The position numbers and the translations under genes were made by a program. Below the pieces are notes generated by a model. That model did not search any database. It saw only the letters and a list, made by a program, of their open reading frames with translations, and was not told where the DNA came from. Of a DNA stretch of 64,000 bases, positions 33,758 through 43,201 are shown in pieces. Source of the stretch: an uncultured Rhodobacter sp. (GTDB lineage Bacteria > Pseudomonadota > Alphaproteobacteria > Rhodobacterales > Rhodobacteraceae); NCBI GenBank assembly GCA_945952585.1, contig CAMFII010000009.1, forward strand, positions 1 through 64,000, in the 5' to 3' direction. How positions within the stretch are numbered: the first letter of the stretch is position 1; each line of letters begins with the position of its first letter.

Positions 33758-35404
33758 ATGCCAGTAAGCCCAGTCTTTTCCCCTATCTTCGTCTCAAACC
33801 ATTCTTCCCGTTCAATTTTCCTGGCCCTCTGCCTTTCCACCGCCGCGACGGGACTGGCCAGTCCGGCCTCCGCGACCGGCCAAGTCGCCGCGACCGACTC
33901 GAGTTTCGTCCAGGCCGTGGCCGAAGCCGCCGCAGCGGACGAGGCGGTCGCCGCCTTTTACCGCGAAACCGGTTATTCCGCGATCTGGACCGATGCCGAC
34001 GATGCGGCGCGGCGCAATGCGCTGTTGCTGACCCTTTCGCGCGCCGGCGACCATGCGCTGCCGGTGTCGCGCTATGACGCGGGCGCGCTTCTGGCGGCGC
34101 TGCGAGCGGCCCAGTCGGAGCGGGATCGCGGCCGGGTCGAAGTGCAGATGACCGAGGCGTTCCTGGATTACGCCCGCGATGTGCAGACCGGCGTGCTCGA
34201 ACCGAAAAAGGTCGATGCCGGCATCGTGCGCGAGGTTCCGGTGCGCGACCGCCGCGCCCAGCTTGACGCCTTCCTCGCCGCAGATCCGGCTGCGTATCTG
34301 CGCGGCCTGCCGCCCGTAGCCCCGGAATATGCGCAGTTGATGCGTGTCCGCTTCGATCTTTTGCAGCAGATCGCGGCGGGGGGCTGGGGCCCCGAGGTCG
34401 ACGCAAACCGGCTGGAGCCGGGCGACAGCGGCGCGGCCGTGGTGGCGCTGCGCGACAGGCTGGTCGCCATGGGCTACCTGCGTCCGACCGCCTCGGCGGA
34501 ATATGACGCGGCGATGCGCAAGGCGGTCGAGACCTTCCAGATCACCCATGGCCTGACCGTCGATGGTGTCGCCGGGGCCTCCACCCTGGACGAGATCAAT
34601 GTCGGCGCCGAGGACCGGCTGAAATCGGTTGTCGTCGCGATGGAACGGATGCGCTGGATGGCGCCCGACCTGGGCACCCGCCATGTCTGGGTGAACCTGC
34701 CCGACTTCACGGCGCGGATTGTCGACCATGGCCGCGACACCTTCGTCACGCGGGCGGTGGTCGGCAAGGCCTCGGGGGATCTCAAGACGCCTGAGTTCTC
34801 GGACCAGATGGAAATGATGGTCCTGAACCCGAGCTGGAGCGTGCCGCGCTCGATCACGACCAAGGAGTACCTGCCGCTTCTGAAGGCGAACCCGAACGCT
34901 GCCGGTCACCTGAAGATCGTCGATCGTGCAGGCCGCGAGGTGTCGCGCGCCTCCATCGACTTCTCCCGCTACACGGCGGCGAATTTCCCCTATGCCATGC
35001 GCCAGCCGCCCTCGGACGGCAACGCGCTTGGCAAGGTCAAGTTCCTGTTCCCGAACCCCTATAACATCTACCTGCACGACACGCCGCAAAAGCAGCTCTT
35101 CTCGCAGGAAGTGCGCGCTTACAGCCACGGCTGCATCCGGTTGGCCGATCCGATCGACTTCGCCTACGCGATGCTCGCCCCGCAATCGGCCGATCCCGAG
35201 GCGGAGTTCGACGGGCAGCTCAAGACCAAGGCCGAGTCCGTCATCAAGCTGACAACGCCGGTGCCGGTGCATCTGGTCTATTTCACCGCTTTCCCGGATG
35301 CGAAGGGCGAGATGACCTATCGCCGTGACGTCTATGGCCGCGATGCCGAGATCTTTCGGGCCCTGACCGATGCCGGGGTGGCGCTGGACGACGTTCAGGG
35401 ATAG
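33758..35404 (+). CDS. L,D-transpeptidase with peptidoglycan-binding domain
   Basis: 548-residue periplasmic protein. After a signal peptide (residues ~1-40, ending ASPASA) come a scaffold domain, a peptidoglycan-binding helical domain (~220-280, LEPGDSGAAVVALRDRL) and the YkuD catalytic domain with the SHGCIRLAD motif, whose Cys is nucleophile. These enzymes make 3-3 crosslinks or attach proteins to peptidoglycan; the architecture resembles YcbB/LdtD. The ATG at 33758 follows GAGGAT; 59 upstream in-frame residues lack signal features. lpxD follows 31 bp later. Confidence 0.92.
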   Translation: MPVSPVFSPIFVSNHSSRSIFLALCLSTAATGLASPASATGQVAATDSSFVQAVAEAAAADEAVAAFYRETGYSAIWTDADDAARRNALLLTLSRAGDHALPVSRYDAGALLAALRAAQSERDRGRVEVQMTEAFLDYARDVQTGVLEPKKVDAGIVREVPVRDRRAQLDAFLAADPAAYLRGLPPVAPEYAQLMRVRFDLLQQIAAGGWGPEVDANRLEPGDSGAAVVALRDRLVAMGYLRPTASAEYDAAMRKAVETFQITHGLTVDGVAGASTLDEINVGAEDRLKSVVVAMERMRWMAPDLGTRHVWVNLPDFTARIVDHGRDTFVTRAVVGKASGDLKTPEFSDQMEMMVLNPSWSVPRSITTKEYLPLLKANPNAAGHLKIVDRAGREVSRASIDFSRYTAANFPYAMRQPPSDGNALGKVKFLFPNPYNIYLHDTPQKQLFSQEVRAYSHGCIRLADPIDFAYAMLAPQSADPEAEFDGQLKTKAESVIKLTTPVPVHLVYFTAFPDAKGEMTYRRDVYGRDAEIFRALTDAGVALDDVQG

Positions 35405-35435
35405 GGTCCGCCGCGATCTGCGAGCGGAGCCTGCC

Positions 35436-36521
35436 ATGAGCCACACGATCCGGGACATCGCCGCCGCCCTTGGCGCGCGTGCAGAGGGCAATCTTGACCT
35501 GGTCGTCGCCCGGACAGCCGAGCCTTCGGAAGCCGGGCCGGACGCGCTCGCCATCGCGCTGGACAAGCGTTATGCCGACGGGCTGGCCAAGGGCCGGGCC
35601 CGGGCCGCGATGCTCTGGCCCCAGGCAGACTGGCAGGCGCTTGGTCTTGAAGCCGCGATCTTCATGGCGCGCCCGCGCTACGCCATGGCGGGCGTGACCC
35701 GCGTCTTCGAGAAGGTGGTTGAGACCGAGCCGGGCATCCACCCGCTCGCCGTGGTCCACCCGACGGCGGTGATCGGCGCGAATGCCTCGATCGCGCCCTT
35801 TGCCGTGATCGGCGCCCGTGTCCGGATCGGCGCCAATGCGCGCATCCTGTCCCATGTGTCGGTCGCCGAGGACGCCGCGATCGGCGACGACGTCCTCCTG
35901 CATCCGGGTGTGCGGATCGGCGCGCGCGTGCAGATCGGCCATCGCTTCATCTGTCAGCCCGGCGCGGTGATCGGGGGCGACGGTTTTTCCTTCGTGACGC
36001 CGGTCCCGGGCATGGTGGAGCAGGCGCGGGCCGAAAAGACAGTCACCTTCGAGGATCAGGATGCCTATGTGCGGATCAACTCGCTCGGTGCCGTGCGCAT
36101 CGGCGACGATTGCGAGCTTGGGGCGAATTCCTGCATCGACCGGGGCACCATCACCGATACGGTGATCGGTGACGGGACCAAGATCGACAACCTCGTGCAG
36201 ATCGGCCACAACGCCCGGATCGGCCAGCACTGCCTGATCTGCGGTCAGGCGGGTGTCGCCGGATCGGCAGTGATCGAGGATCGCGCGGTGCTGGGTGGGC
36301 GCAGCGCCGTCGGCGATCACCTGAGGATCGGGCGGAATGCCATCATCATGGGCAATGCCGGCGTCGCCACGCATGTTCCTGACAATGCCATGATGTTCGG
36401 CTATCCGGCCGTGCGTTATGACCAGCACCTTGCGATGTTCAAGGCGCTGCGCCGGTTGCCGCGGTTCATGGCGCGTTTCGAGGCGGAAAAAACCGTTCCC
36501 AAGGCCGGCGAGACCGACTAA
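35436..36521 (+). CDS. lpxD: UDP-3-O-(3-hydroxyacyl)glucosamine N-acyltransferase, LpxD-like
   Basis: 361-residue acyltransferase of lipid A synthesis. After an N-terminal uridine-binding domain (~1-100) come many hexapeptide repeats (left-handed beta helix, ~105-310) and a C-terminal helical tail. The catalytic His is in NLVQIGHNARIG, and GANSCIDRGTITDTVIGDG is strongly conserved. The typical Rhodobacterales lpxD lies in a lpxD-fabZ-lpxA cluster; here it precedes an acyl carrier protein and a ketoacyl synthase, so it may be a second LpxD or a relative with its own acyl donor. An insertion (PGMVEQARAEKTVTFEDQD) enlarges the middle of the helix. Confidence 0.82.
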   Translation: MSHTIRDIAAALGARAEGNLDLVVARTAEPSEAGPDALAIALDKRYADGLAKGRARAAMLWPQADWQALGLEAAIFMARPRYAMAGVTRVFEKVVETEPGIHPLAVVHPTAVIGANASIAPFAVIGARVRIGANARILSHVSVAEDAAIGDDVLLHPGVRIGARVQIGHRFICQPGAVIGGDGFSFVTPVPGMVEQARAEKTVTFEDQDAYVRINSLGAVRIGDDCELGANSCIDRGTITDTVIGDGTKIDNLVQIGHNARIGQHCLICGQAGVAGSAVIEDRAVLGGRSAVGDHLRIGRNAIIMGNAGVATHVPDNAMMFGYPAVRYDQHLAMFKALRRLPRFMARFEAEKTVPKAGETD

Positions 36522-36550
36522 ACGGGCGGGCAGGAAAGGATAGGTCGGCC

Positions 36551-36814
36551 ATGAACGACAGCGTGAAGGACAGGGTCATCGCGATCATCGCCGAGCAGGC
36601 CGTGCTCGATCCTTCGGATGTGAAGATGGACTCGACACTGGAAAGCCTCGGCATCGACAGTCTCGGGCTGGTCGAGTCGATCTTCGCGATCGAAGAGTCC
36701 TTTGACATCTCGGTGCCGTTCAACGCCAACGAGCCGACCCAAAGCGACTTTGACATCTCCTCGGTTGCGGCCATCGTGCGCGCGGTCGAGGGACTTGTCG
36801 CCGAGAAGGGCTGA
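36551..36814 (+). CDS. Acyl carrier protein
   Basis: 87-residue acidic protein with the phosphopantetheine site GIDSLGL; Ser37 would carry the prosthetic group. It is clearly an ACP but differs from the housekeeping AcpP and lies between an LpxD-like and a ketoacyl synthase gene. It is probably a specialised carrier, comparable in idea to AcpXL, which serves lipid A acylation in rhizobia, although its sequence is not close to AcpXL. The 10-bp gap to the next gene indicates one operon. Confidence 0.9.
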   Translation: MNDSVKDRVIAIIAEQAVLDPSDVKMDSTLESLGIDSLGLVESIFAIEESFDISVPFNANEPTQSDFDISSVAAIVRAVEGLVAEKG

Positions 36815-36823
36815 GGCCCGGTC

Positions 36824-38032
36824 GTGAGGCGCGTCGTCATCACCGGAGCCGGCACGATCAACGCGCTGGCCCATGACGTTCCCGGCACGCTCGAGGCGTT
36901 CCGTGAAGGGCGCTGCGGGATCACCGAGCTTGACATCCGCGACAAGGACCGGCTGTCGATCCAGATCGGGGGCCAGGTTCACAATTGGGATCCCGAAGCG
37001 CACTTCAACCGCCAGCAGATTGTTCTTTATGACAAATTCACCCAGTTCACCCTGCTGGCCGCGCGTGAGGCGGTGGCGCAGTCTGGGCTGAATTTCGACG
37101 GGCATCTCGGCTACGAGACGGGCGTCGTCCTTGGCACGGCCGGGGGTGGCGTGAACACCTGGGACGAGAATTACCGCGCCGTCTACGAAGAGGGGAAGAA
37201 CCGCGTCCATCCCTTCGTCGTGCCGAAGCTGATGAACAATGCGGCGGCCAGCCACATCTCGATGGAGTTCAACCTCAAGGGGCCGAGCTACTCGGTCGCG
37301 ACCGCCTGCGCGAGTTCGAACCACGCAATGGGCATGGCCTTCCACATGATCCGCTCGGGCATGGTGCAGGCGATGGTCACCGGCGGATCTGAGTCGATGC
37401 TGTGCTTCGGCGGGATCAAGGCCTGGGAAGGTCTGCGCGTCATGTCCAAGGACGCCTGCCGCCCGTTCAGCCTGAACCGCAACGGCATGGTGCAGGGCGA
37501 AGGCGCGGCGGTCTTCGTTTTCGAGGAATATGAGCACGCCCGCCAGCGCGGCGCCGACATCCTGGCCGAGGTTGCGGGCTTTGCCATGACCTCGGACGCC
37601 GCCGACATCGTGATGCCGTCCAAGCAGGGCGCCTCGCGCGCCATTGCAGGCGCGCTGCGCGATGCGCGGATCAGCGGCGACCAGGTGGGTTACATCAACG
37701 CGCACGGCACTGGCACGGCGGCGAATGACAAGACCGAATGCGCAGCCGTGGCGGATGTCTTTGGCCCCCATGCCGACCGGCTGATGATCTCGTCCACCAA
37801 GTCGATGCATGGCCACCTGATCGGCGGCACCGGCGCCGTCGAGCTTCTGGCCTGCATCATGGCGCTGCGCGATGGCGTGATCGCGCCGACCATAGGCTAC
37901 GAGGAACCCGACCCCGAATGCGCGCTGGACGTGGTGCCGAACACCGCGCGCGAGGCGAAGGTCGAGGTGGTTCTGTCGAACGCCTTTGCCTTTGGCGGTC
38001 TGAACGCCGTCCTGGCGCTGCGCCGGGTCTAG
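36824..38032 (+). CDS. Beta-ketoacyl-ACP synthase, FabF type
   Basis: 402-residue condensing enzyme with a complete Cys-His-His triad: Cys162 in TACASSNHA, His294 in NAHGTGT and His331 in MHGHLIGG, plus Lys326. It extends acyl-ACP with malonyl-ACP. It begins with GTG at 36824. Following the ACP gene by 9 bp, it likely works with that carrier to make a dedicated acyl chain, perhaps for the LpxD-like enzyme. Substrate chain length cannot be inferred. Confidence 0.93.
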   Translation: MRRVVITGAGTINALAHDVPGTLEAFREGRCGITELDIRDKDRLSIQIGGQVHNWDPEAHFNRQQIVLYDKFTQFTLLAAREAVAQSGLNFDGHLGYETGVVLGTAGGGVNTWDENYRAVYEEGKNRVHPFVVPKLMNNAAASHISMEFNLKGPSYSVATACASSNHAMGMAFHMIRSGMVQAMVTGGSESMLCFGGIKAWEGLRVMSKDACRPFSLNRNGMVQGEGAAVFVFEEYEHARQRGADILAEVAGFAMTSDAADIVMPSKQGASRAIAGALRDARISGDQVGYINAHGTGTAANDKTECAAVADVFGPHADRLMISSTKSMHGHLIGGTGAVELLACIMALRDGVIAPTIGYEEPDPECALDVVPNTAREAKVEVVLSNAFAFGGLNAVLALRRV

Positions 38033-38036
38033 GCGG

Positions 38037-38372
38037 TTGCCCGGATTGGCGACACTTCCCTTGTATATCGCCGCAGCCTTGGCCGAGATCGGCGGTTGCT
38101 TCGCTGTCTGGGCCTGGCTGCGCCTGGGCCGATCGGCCATCTGGCTGTTGCCGGGCGGGGCGTCGCTTCTGTTGTTCGCCTGGTTGCTGACCCTGTCACC
38201 GGCGGCTTTAGCCGGTCGCGCCTATGCGGCCTATGGCGGGGTCTATATCGCGGCCTCGCTTGGCTGGCTGTGGCTGATCGAGGGGCAAAGACCTGACCGG
38301 TGGGACCTTGCCGGAGTGGCGTTGTGCCTTGCCGGCGCGGCGGTGATCCTGTTGGTTCCGCGCTCGGGCTGA
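38037..38372 (+). CDS. YnfA (UPF0060) small membrane protein
   Basis: 111-residue protein with four hydrophobic segments (~5-23, 30-48, 58-76, 90-107), carrying [19 protein letters not shown] and [18 protein letters not shown], which match the YnfA/UPF0060 family; some relatives are small multidrug-type exporters. No ATG is available: TTG at 38037 or TTG at 38046 must serve. It follows the synthase gene by 4 bp and may be cotranscribed without a functional link. Confidence 0.85.
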   Translation: MPGLATLPLYIAAALAEIGGCFAVWAWLRLGRSAIWLLPGGASLLLFAWLLTLSPAALAGRAYAAYGGVYIAASLGWLWLIEGQRPDRWDLAGVALCLAGAAVILLVPRSG

Positions 38373-38385
38373 ACCCGGAAATGAA

Positions 38386-38409
38386 AACGCCGCCCGGTGG
38401 GGCGGCGTT
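38386..38409 (-). terminator. Terminator between YnfA and IalB genes
   Basis: AACGCCGCCC/GGGCGGCGTT, 10-bp stem with a tiny loop; read leftward it ends in TTTT. Confidence 0.75.
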
Positions 38410-38430
38410 CTGGTCAAATTGTGGCAGGCG

Positions 38431-39069
38431 TCACTGCTTCGGAATGGATTTCTTGATATCCTCGAAGCCGGCGGTGAAACCCTTGAGCGAGACGGGAACG
38501 GTCACCTTCTGATCCGGCGCCATCGCCGGAACGATGGTCACGCTCGCCGACTTGCCATTCTTCATCGCGTCGATTTCGGCCTGGGTGAAGCCGATCCGGG
38601 CCACACAGCCGGGAGGAGCGCAGAAGGTGAACGGATAGCGGCGGGCCGGGTTGGTGTCGATCGCGATCGTGACACCCGGGGCAAGCAGCGTCTGCAGCGG
38701 CAGGACCAGGGTCGCACCGGCTGCGGCCTGCTGGCCGGGGGGCAGGGCGAACAGGCTGAAATCCGCAACCGGGCCGCCCTGGTCATCCTTGAGGAGCTGG
38801 CGCAGCTGGCAGGGATTCGATCCGTCGACGGTGCGAACGCAAACCTTCTGCCAGTCATCGAAGGTCGCTTCGACATAAGTCGTGCCCGGACCGTCGGGCG
38901 CCTGGGTGGCCGCGCCCATCGACAGGCCGGTCCCGGCCGCCGGTGCCGCGTCGCCCGCGGCTGGAGCGGTGGTGCCGGCATCCGCCGGTGCGGTCTGGGC
39001 GAGGGCGGCCTGCCCGGCCGGAAGGGTCAGGCTAAGGGCGATCAGAAGGGATTTCGTCAAACTGGTCAT
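38431..39069 (-). CDS. Invasion-associated locus B (IalB) family exported protein
   Basis: 212-residue secreted protein. A signal peptide (TSLTKSLLIALSLTLPAGQAALA) is followed by an Ala/Pro/Gly-rich linker to ~55. The mature domain has VEATFDDWQKVCVR, NPCQLRQLL and FCAPPGCVARIGF, with four cysteines suited to disulfides, as in the IalB family. In intracellular pathogens these proteins support host-cell entry; in free-living Rhodobacterales the role is unknown. The start at 39069 was preferred to 39081 because GGAACAG precedes it. Confidence 0.85.
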   Translation of the reverse strand: MTSLTKSLLIALSLTLPAGQAALAQTAPADAGTTAPAAGDAAPAAGTGLSMGAATQAPDGPGTTYVEATFDDWQKVCVRTVDGSNPCQLRQLLKDDQGGPVADFSLFALPPGQQAAAGATLVLPLQTLLAPGVTIAIDTNPARRYPFTFCAPPGCVARIGFTQAEIDAMKNGKSASVTIVPAMAPDQKVTVPVSLKGFTAGFEDIKKSIPKQ

Positions 39070-39239
39070 CGTCTGTTCCATCAGGACGCGTCATTCGCCC
39101 GCCGCTTATCACGCGGCGGTGGCGGTGTCAGGTGCGAAAAATGTGTCAGCGGGGGGCGGCGCCACAATTGCCGCACGTCGTCCTGCATTTGTGACAGGAG
39201 GTGATCGGTTCGTGCCCGGATGCCGGGGGCAGCACCATA

Positions 39240-39312
39240 AAGAAAAAGGGCCCCGATCGAGGCCCTTTCCCGGTTCTTTTTTTGCTCCCTGTCGGACTGG
39301 CCGACTTCATGG
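39240..39312 (-). ncRNA. Candidate small RNA, about 70 nt
   Basis: On the minus strand a sigma-70-like promoter (TTGACG 39342-39347, 17 bp, TAGCGT 39319-39324) is followed after ~60-75 nt by a terminator AAAGGGCC/GGCCCTTT (39245-39268) with a T-rich tail. Between them lies a hairpin GTCGG/CCGAC. No reading frame of note. The transcript would end before the IalB gene, on the same strand. Confidence 0.5.
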
Positions 39313-39318
39313 TTCGGG

Positions 39319-39347
39319 ACGCTAGGCCGGAACGACACAAGCGTCAA
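39319..39347 (-). promoter_or_regulatory. Sigma-70-like promoter of candidate small RNA
   Basis: TTGACG (39342-39347) and TAGCGT (39319-39324), spacer 17 bp. Confidence 0.55.
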
Positions 39348-39393
39348 CGACTTTCTTCACGACAAATTGCAGGTCCTACTTCCGAAAATCATG

Positions 39394-39439
39394 AAAAAAA
39401 GCCGCGCCTTAAGCGGGGCGCGGCCAGTCAACAGGGAGG
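39394..39439 (-). terminator. Leftward terminator with CCTCCCTGTTG motif
   Basis: Stem GCCGCGCC/GGCGCGGC (39401-39408, 39417-39424) with seven T residues on the leftward side, preceded on the same strand by CCTCCCTGTTGACTG (39425-39439). Matches the arrangement at 9251-9300. The transcript ending here would start within 39440-39546, opposite to the ATPase gene. Confidence 0.6.
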
Positions 39440-39546
39440 AAGTCGCGTTCCGGTTGAGATACCCCGGTCGGAACAACATCGAGACTGGCACAACGGGGTT
39501 AACAATGTATTTTCGGCCTGACGCAGCGGCAGATTGAGGGGGCGTG

Positions 39547-41109
39547 ATGTCCGGGTCCGACAGCATATTCGTGGGGGGCGCAGGCGAAACCCATGCCGAT
39601 CCGCAGGTTCTTCTTCTTGGCTATGGCAACCGCCACGGGCTGATAGCCGGGGCGACCGGGACGGGCAAGACGGTCACGTTGCAGGTGCTGGCCGAGGGAT
39701 TCTCGGCTGCCGGCGTGCCGGTCTTCGCCGCCGACATCAAGGGCGACTTGTCTGGCGTCGCCGCGGCGGGTTCGGTCACTGACAAGCGACACGAGGCCTT
39801 CATGAAGCGCGCCGAGTCGATGGGCCTCGACCTGCAATACCGCGCTTTCCCGGTGACCTTCTGGGATCTCTTTGGCCAGCAGGGCCACCCCATCCGTACC
39901 ACGGTGGCCGAGATGGGGCCGCTCTTGCTGTCGCGGCTCATGCAACTGAGCGAGGCGCAGGAGGGTGTGCTGAACATCGCCTTCCGCATCTCGGATGAAG
40001 AGGGTCTGCCGCTTCTCGACCTGAAGGACCTGCAGTCGCTTCTGGTCTTCATCGGCGAGAATGCCTCGTCGATCGGCCTGCGCTACGGCAACATCTCGCC
40101 CGCGACGGTCGGCTCGATCCAGCGCCAGCTCTTGGTTCTGGAAAACCAGGGCGGACACAACCTGTTCGGCGAACCGGCGCTGGAGCTGGCGGACCTCATG
40201 GGCGTGGACGAGACCGGGGCAGGGCGCATCAACATCCTCGCCTCGGACAAGCTCATGGCCTCGCCGCGGCTATATGCGACCTTCCTGCTGTGGCTCCTGT
40301 CGGAACTGTTCGAACAGCTGCCCGAGGTCGGCGATCCGGAGAAGCCGAAGCTCGTCTTCTTCTTCGACGAGGCGCATCTTCTGTTCAACGACGCCCCCAA
40401 GGCGCTGGTCGACAAGGTCGAGCAGGTCGCCCGCCTGATCCGGTCCAAGGGGGTCGGCGTCTATTTCATCACCCAGAACCCCGCCGACATCCCGGAAAAC
40501 ATCCTTGGGCAACTCGGCAACCGTGTGCAGCACGCGCTCCGCGCCTTCACGCCGAAGGACCAGAAGGCGCTGAAGCTGGCAGCCGAGACCTATCGCCCCA
40601 ACCCTGCTTTCACGACCGAGGCCGCGATCCGCGAGGTCGGCACGGGCGAGGCGGTGACCTCCTTCCTCGAGCTGAAGGGGGTGCCGGGCATCGTCCAGCG
40701 CACGATGATCCGCCCGCCTTCGGGACAGGTCGGCCCGCTTGATCCGGCGCTGCGCGCTGCGGCCATCGCGGCCTCGCCGATGAAAGGCAAGTACGACACA
40801 GCCATCGACCGCGAAAGCGCCTTCGAGATTCTCAAGGCCCGCGCCGACAAGGCCGCCGCCGACGCCGCCGCGGCCGAGCAGGAAAAGGTCGCGCAGAAGC
40901 AGGGCGGCGGCTCGGCCATCGACGACGCCTTCAACAACGCCCGACGTTACGACGGCGGCGCTGCGACGAAACCAGCGTCCCGGTCCCCGTCCCGCCAGAG
41001 CGACAGCGTGGCCGAGGTCTTTGCCAAAAGCCTCGCGCGCCAGCTGGGCACCAAGTCGGGACAGGCACTGGTGCGCGGGGTTCTGGGGTCACTCTTCCGC
41101 GGCAAGTGA
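39547..41109 (+). CDS. HerA-like ATPase, DUF853 (YjgR) family
   Basis: 520-residue P-loop ATPase. Walker A GATGTGKTVTLQVL lies near residues 36-49, and Walker B LVFFFDEAHLLF near 272-283, with a sensor-like FITQNPADIPENIL segment. The C-terminal third (~440-520) is Ala/Glu-rich and basic. DUF853 proteins are related to HerA/FtsK-like motor ATPases; the function is unknown. ATG 39547 follows GAGGGGG; a GTG lies one codon earlier. It precedes ccmF but is 121 bp away. Confidence 0.9.
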   Translation: MSGSDSIFVGGAGETHADPQVLLLGYGNRHGLIAGATGTGKTVTLQVLAEGFSAAGVPVFAADIKGDLSGVAAAGSVTDKRHEAFMKRAESMGLDLQYRAFPVTFWDLFGQQGHPIRTTVAEMGPLLLSRLMQLSEAQEGVLNIAFRISDEEGLPLLDLKDLQSLLVFIGENASSIGLRYGNISPATVGSIQRQLLVLENQGGHNLFGEPALELADLMGVDETGAGRINILASDKLMASPRLYATFLLWLLSELFEQLPEVGDPEKPKLVFFFDEAHLLFNDAPKALVDKVEQVARLIRSKGVGVYFITQNPADIPENILGQLGNRVQHALRAFTPKDQKALKLAAETYRPNPAFTTEAAIREVGTGEAVTSFLELKGVPGIVQRTMIRPPSGQVGPLDPALRAAAIAASPMKGKYDTAIDRESAFEILKARADKAAADAAAAEQEKVAQKQGGGSAIDDAFNNARRYDGGAATKPASRSPSRQSDSVAEVFAKSLARQLGTKSGQALVRGVLGSLFRGK

Positions 41110-41230
41110 CACGGGGCGCGGTGACAATTGCGCGAGCCAGCCGGGTGAGGGCGCGACAAGCGCGCGCAGGCGCTTTCCGCCCCGGCCAATTCGCCCTAGT
41201 GTCGCCGCGCATCAAGGCAGGAGGACGGGA

Positions 41231-43201
41231 ATGATCGTCGAGCTTGGACATTTCGCGTTGATCCTGGCGCTGGCCGTCGCGCTGATCCAGGCCACGGTGC
41301 CCCTGATCGGGGCGGATCGACGCTGGTCGTCCTGGATGGCCGTCGCCGAACCTGCCGCCCTGATCCAGCTCTTGCTCATCGGCTTTTCCTTCGCGGCGTT
41401 GACCTGGGCCTTCGTCACCTCGGACTTTTCGCTGAAACTCGTGGTCGAGAACTCGCACACGATGAAGCCGATGATCTACAAGATCTCGGGCGTCTGGGGG
41501 AACCACGAAGGTTCGATGCTGCTCTGGGTGCTGATCCTGGCGCTGTTCGGCGCAGCGGTCACGCTTTTCGGCGGCAACCTTCCGGCAACTCTCAAGGCGC
41601 GTGTCCTGTCGGTGCAGGCGATGATCGCCGTCGCCTTCCTGGCCTTCATCGTCCTGACCTCGAACCCGTTCCTGCGGCTCGCCATGCCGCCGATGAACGG
41701 GCAGGACATGAACCCGCTGCTGCAGGACCCCGGCCTCGCCTTCCATCCGCCCTTTCTCTATCTCGGCTATGTCGGGCTTTCGATGTCCTTCTCCTTCGCC
41801 GTCGCCGCACTGCTCGAGGGGCGGGTCGATGCCGCCTGGGGCCGGTGGGTGCGACCCTGGACGCTCGCCGCCTGGATTTTCCTGACCATCGGCATCGCGC
41901 TTGGCTCCTGGTGGGCCTATTACGAACTCGGCTGGGGCGGCTTCTGGTTCTGGGACCCGGTCGAGAATGCCTCGTTCATGCCCTGGCTGTTCGCCGCGGC
42001 GCTCCTCCACTCGGCCATCGTCGTGGAAAAGCGCGAGGCGCTGAAAAGCTGGACGATCCTGCTGGCCATCCTCGCCTTCGGCTTCTCGCTGATCGGCACG
42101 TTCCTTGTCCGCTCGGGCGTCATCACCTCGGTTCATGCCTTCGCCAATGACCCGCAGCGCGGGGTCTTCGTGCTGATGATCCTTGCCGTCTTCATGGGGG
42201 GCGCGCTGACCCTATTCGCCGCGCGCGCCAGCACGATGGAGGCAAAGGGCATCTTCGCGCTGGTCAGCCGTGAAAGTGCGCTGGTCGCAAACAACATCCT
42301 TCTGTCGGTCGCGGCCTTCGTCGTCTTCGTCGGCACGATCTGGCCTCTGGTGGCCGAGATGGGATTTGGCCGCAAGCTGTCGGTCGGCGCGCCGTTCTTC
42401 AACGCGGCCTTCACCCCCTTCATGATCGTGCTGGCCCTGATCCTGCCGATCGGAGCGATCCTGCCGTGGAAACGCGGCGACCTTGGCCGGGCAATCCTGC
42501 CCCTGCGGGGGGCGCTGGTGCTGTCCTTGGCCCTCGGGGCGCTGATCTGGGCGATGCAGACCGGACGGTCCGCCCTGGGGCCGGTAGGGGTGCTTCTGGC
42601 AGCCTGGGTGATCCTTGGCGCGCTGACCGACCTGTGGCTGCGGTCGGGGCGCGGAGACGTTGCCTCGCGCCTGTCGCGCCTGAGCCGCCTGCCGCGCGCT
42701 GACTGGGGCCGGGGGCTGGCCCATGCCGGCTTCGGCGCGACGATCTTCGCCGTCGCGGCCATCAATACCTGGTCGGTCGAGGATATCCGTGTGGTCAAGC
42801 CCGGGGCGCCCTTTGCCCTTGGCCCCTACGAGATCACGCTTGCCAGCGTCGACGAGGTCGAGGGCCCGAACTACACCTCGAGCAGGGCGACGATGAACAT
42901 CACCCGCGACGGCCGGCCCGTCGCCACGCTCTACCCCGAGAAACGCAGCTATACCTTTGCCCGGATGCCCACGACCGAGGCTGCGATCGACTACGGCCTG
43001 ACACGCGACCTTTACCTGGTCATCGGCGACAAGCAGGATGACGGGTCCTGGGCGGTGCGCAGCTATATCAAGGCCTTCGCCAACTGGATCTGGCTCGGCG
43101 CGCTGATGATGGCCGGGGGCGGGGTGCTGAGCCTGTCCGACCGCCGCTATCGCATCGCCGCCGGGGCGCGGCGCAACGTCAACGCGGTGCCCGCCGAATG
43201 A
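41231..43201 (+). CDS. ccmF: Heme lyase CcmF
   Basis: 656-residue multi-spanning inner-membrane protein of the system I cytochrome c maturation pathway. The tryptophan-rich WWD motif (WGGFWFWDPVENASF, residues ~236-250) handles heme, and conserved His residues lie in several periplasmic loops. It transfers heme from CcmE to apocytochrome with CcmH. The ATG at 41231 follows GGAGGACGGGA. ccmH overlaps its end by 4 nt. ccmE is encoded separately at 14.4 kb. Confidence 0.95.
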   Translation: MIVELGHFALILALAVALIQATVPLIGADRRWSSWMAVAEPAALIQLLLIGFSFAALTWAFVTSDFSLKLVVENSHTMKPMIYKISGVWGNHEGSMLLWVLILALFGAAVTLFGGNLPATLKARVLSVQAMIAVAFLAFIVLTSNPFLRLAMPPMNGQDMNPLLQDPGLAFHPPFLYLGYVGLSMSFSFAVAALLEGRVDAAWGRWVRPWTLAAWIFLTIGIALGSWWAYYELGWGGFWFWDPVENASFMPWLFAAALLHSAIVVEKREALKSWTILLAILAFGFSLIGTFLVRSGVITSVHAFANDPQRGVFVLMILAVFMGGALTLFAARASTMEAKGIFALVSRESALVANNILLSVAAFVVFVGTIWPLVAEMGFGRKLSVGAPFFNAAFTPFMIVLALILPIGAILPWKRGDLGRAILPLRGALVLSLALGALIWAMQTGRSALGPVGVLLAAWVILGALTDLWLRSGRGDVASRLSRLSRLPRADWGRGLAHAGFGATIFAVAAINTWSVEDIRVVKPGAPFALGPYEITLASVDEVEGPNYTSSRATMNITRDGRPVATLYPEKRSYTFARMPTTEAAIDYGLTRDLYLVIGDKQDDGSWAVRSYIKAFANWIWLGALMMAGGGVLSLSDRRYRIAAGARRNVNAVPAE

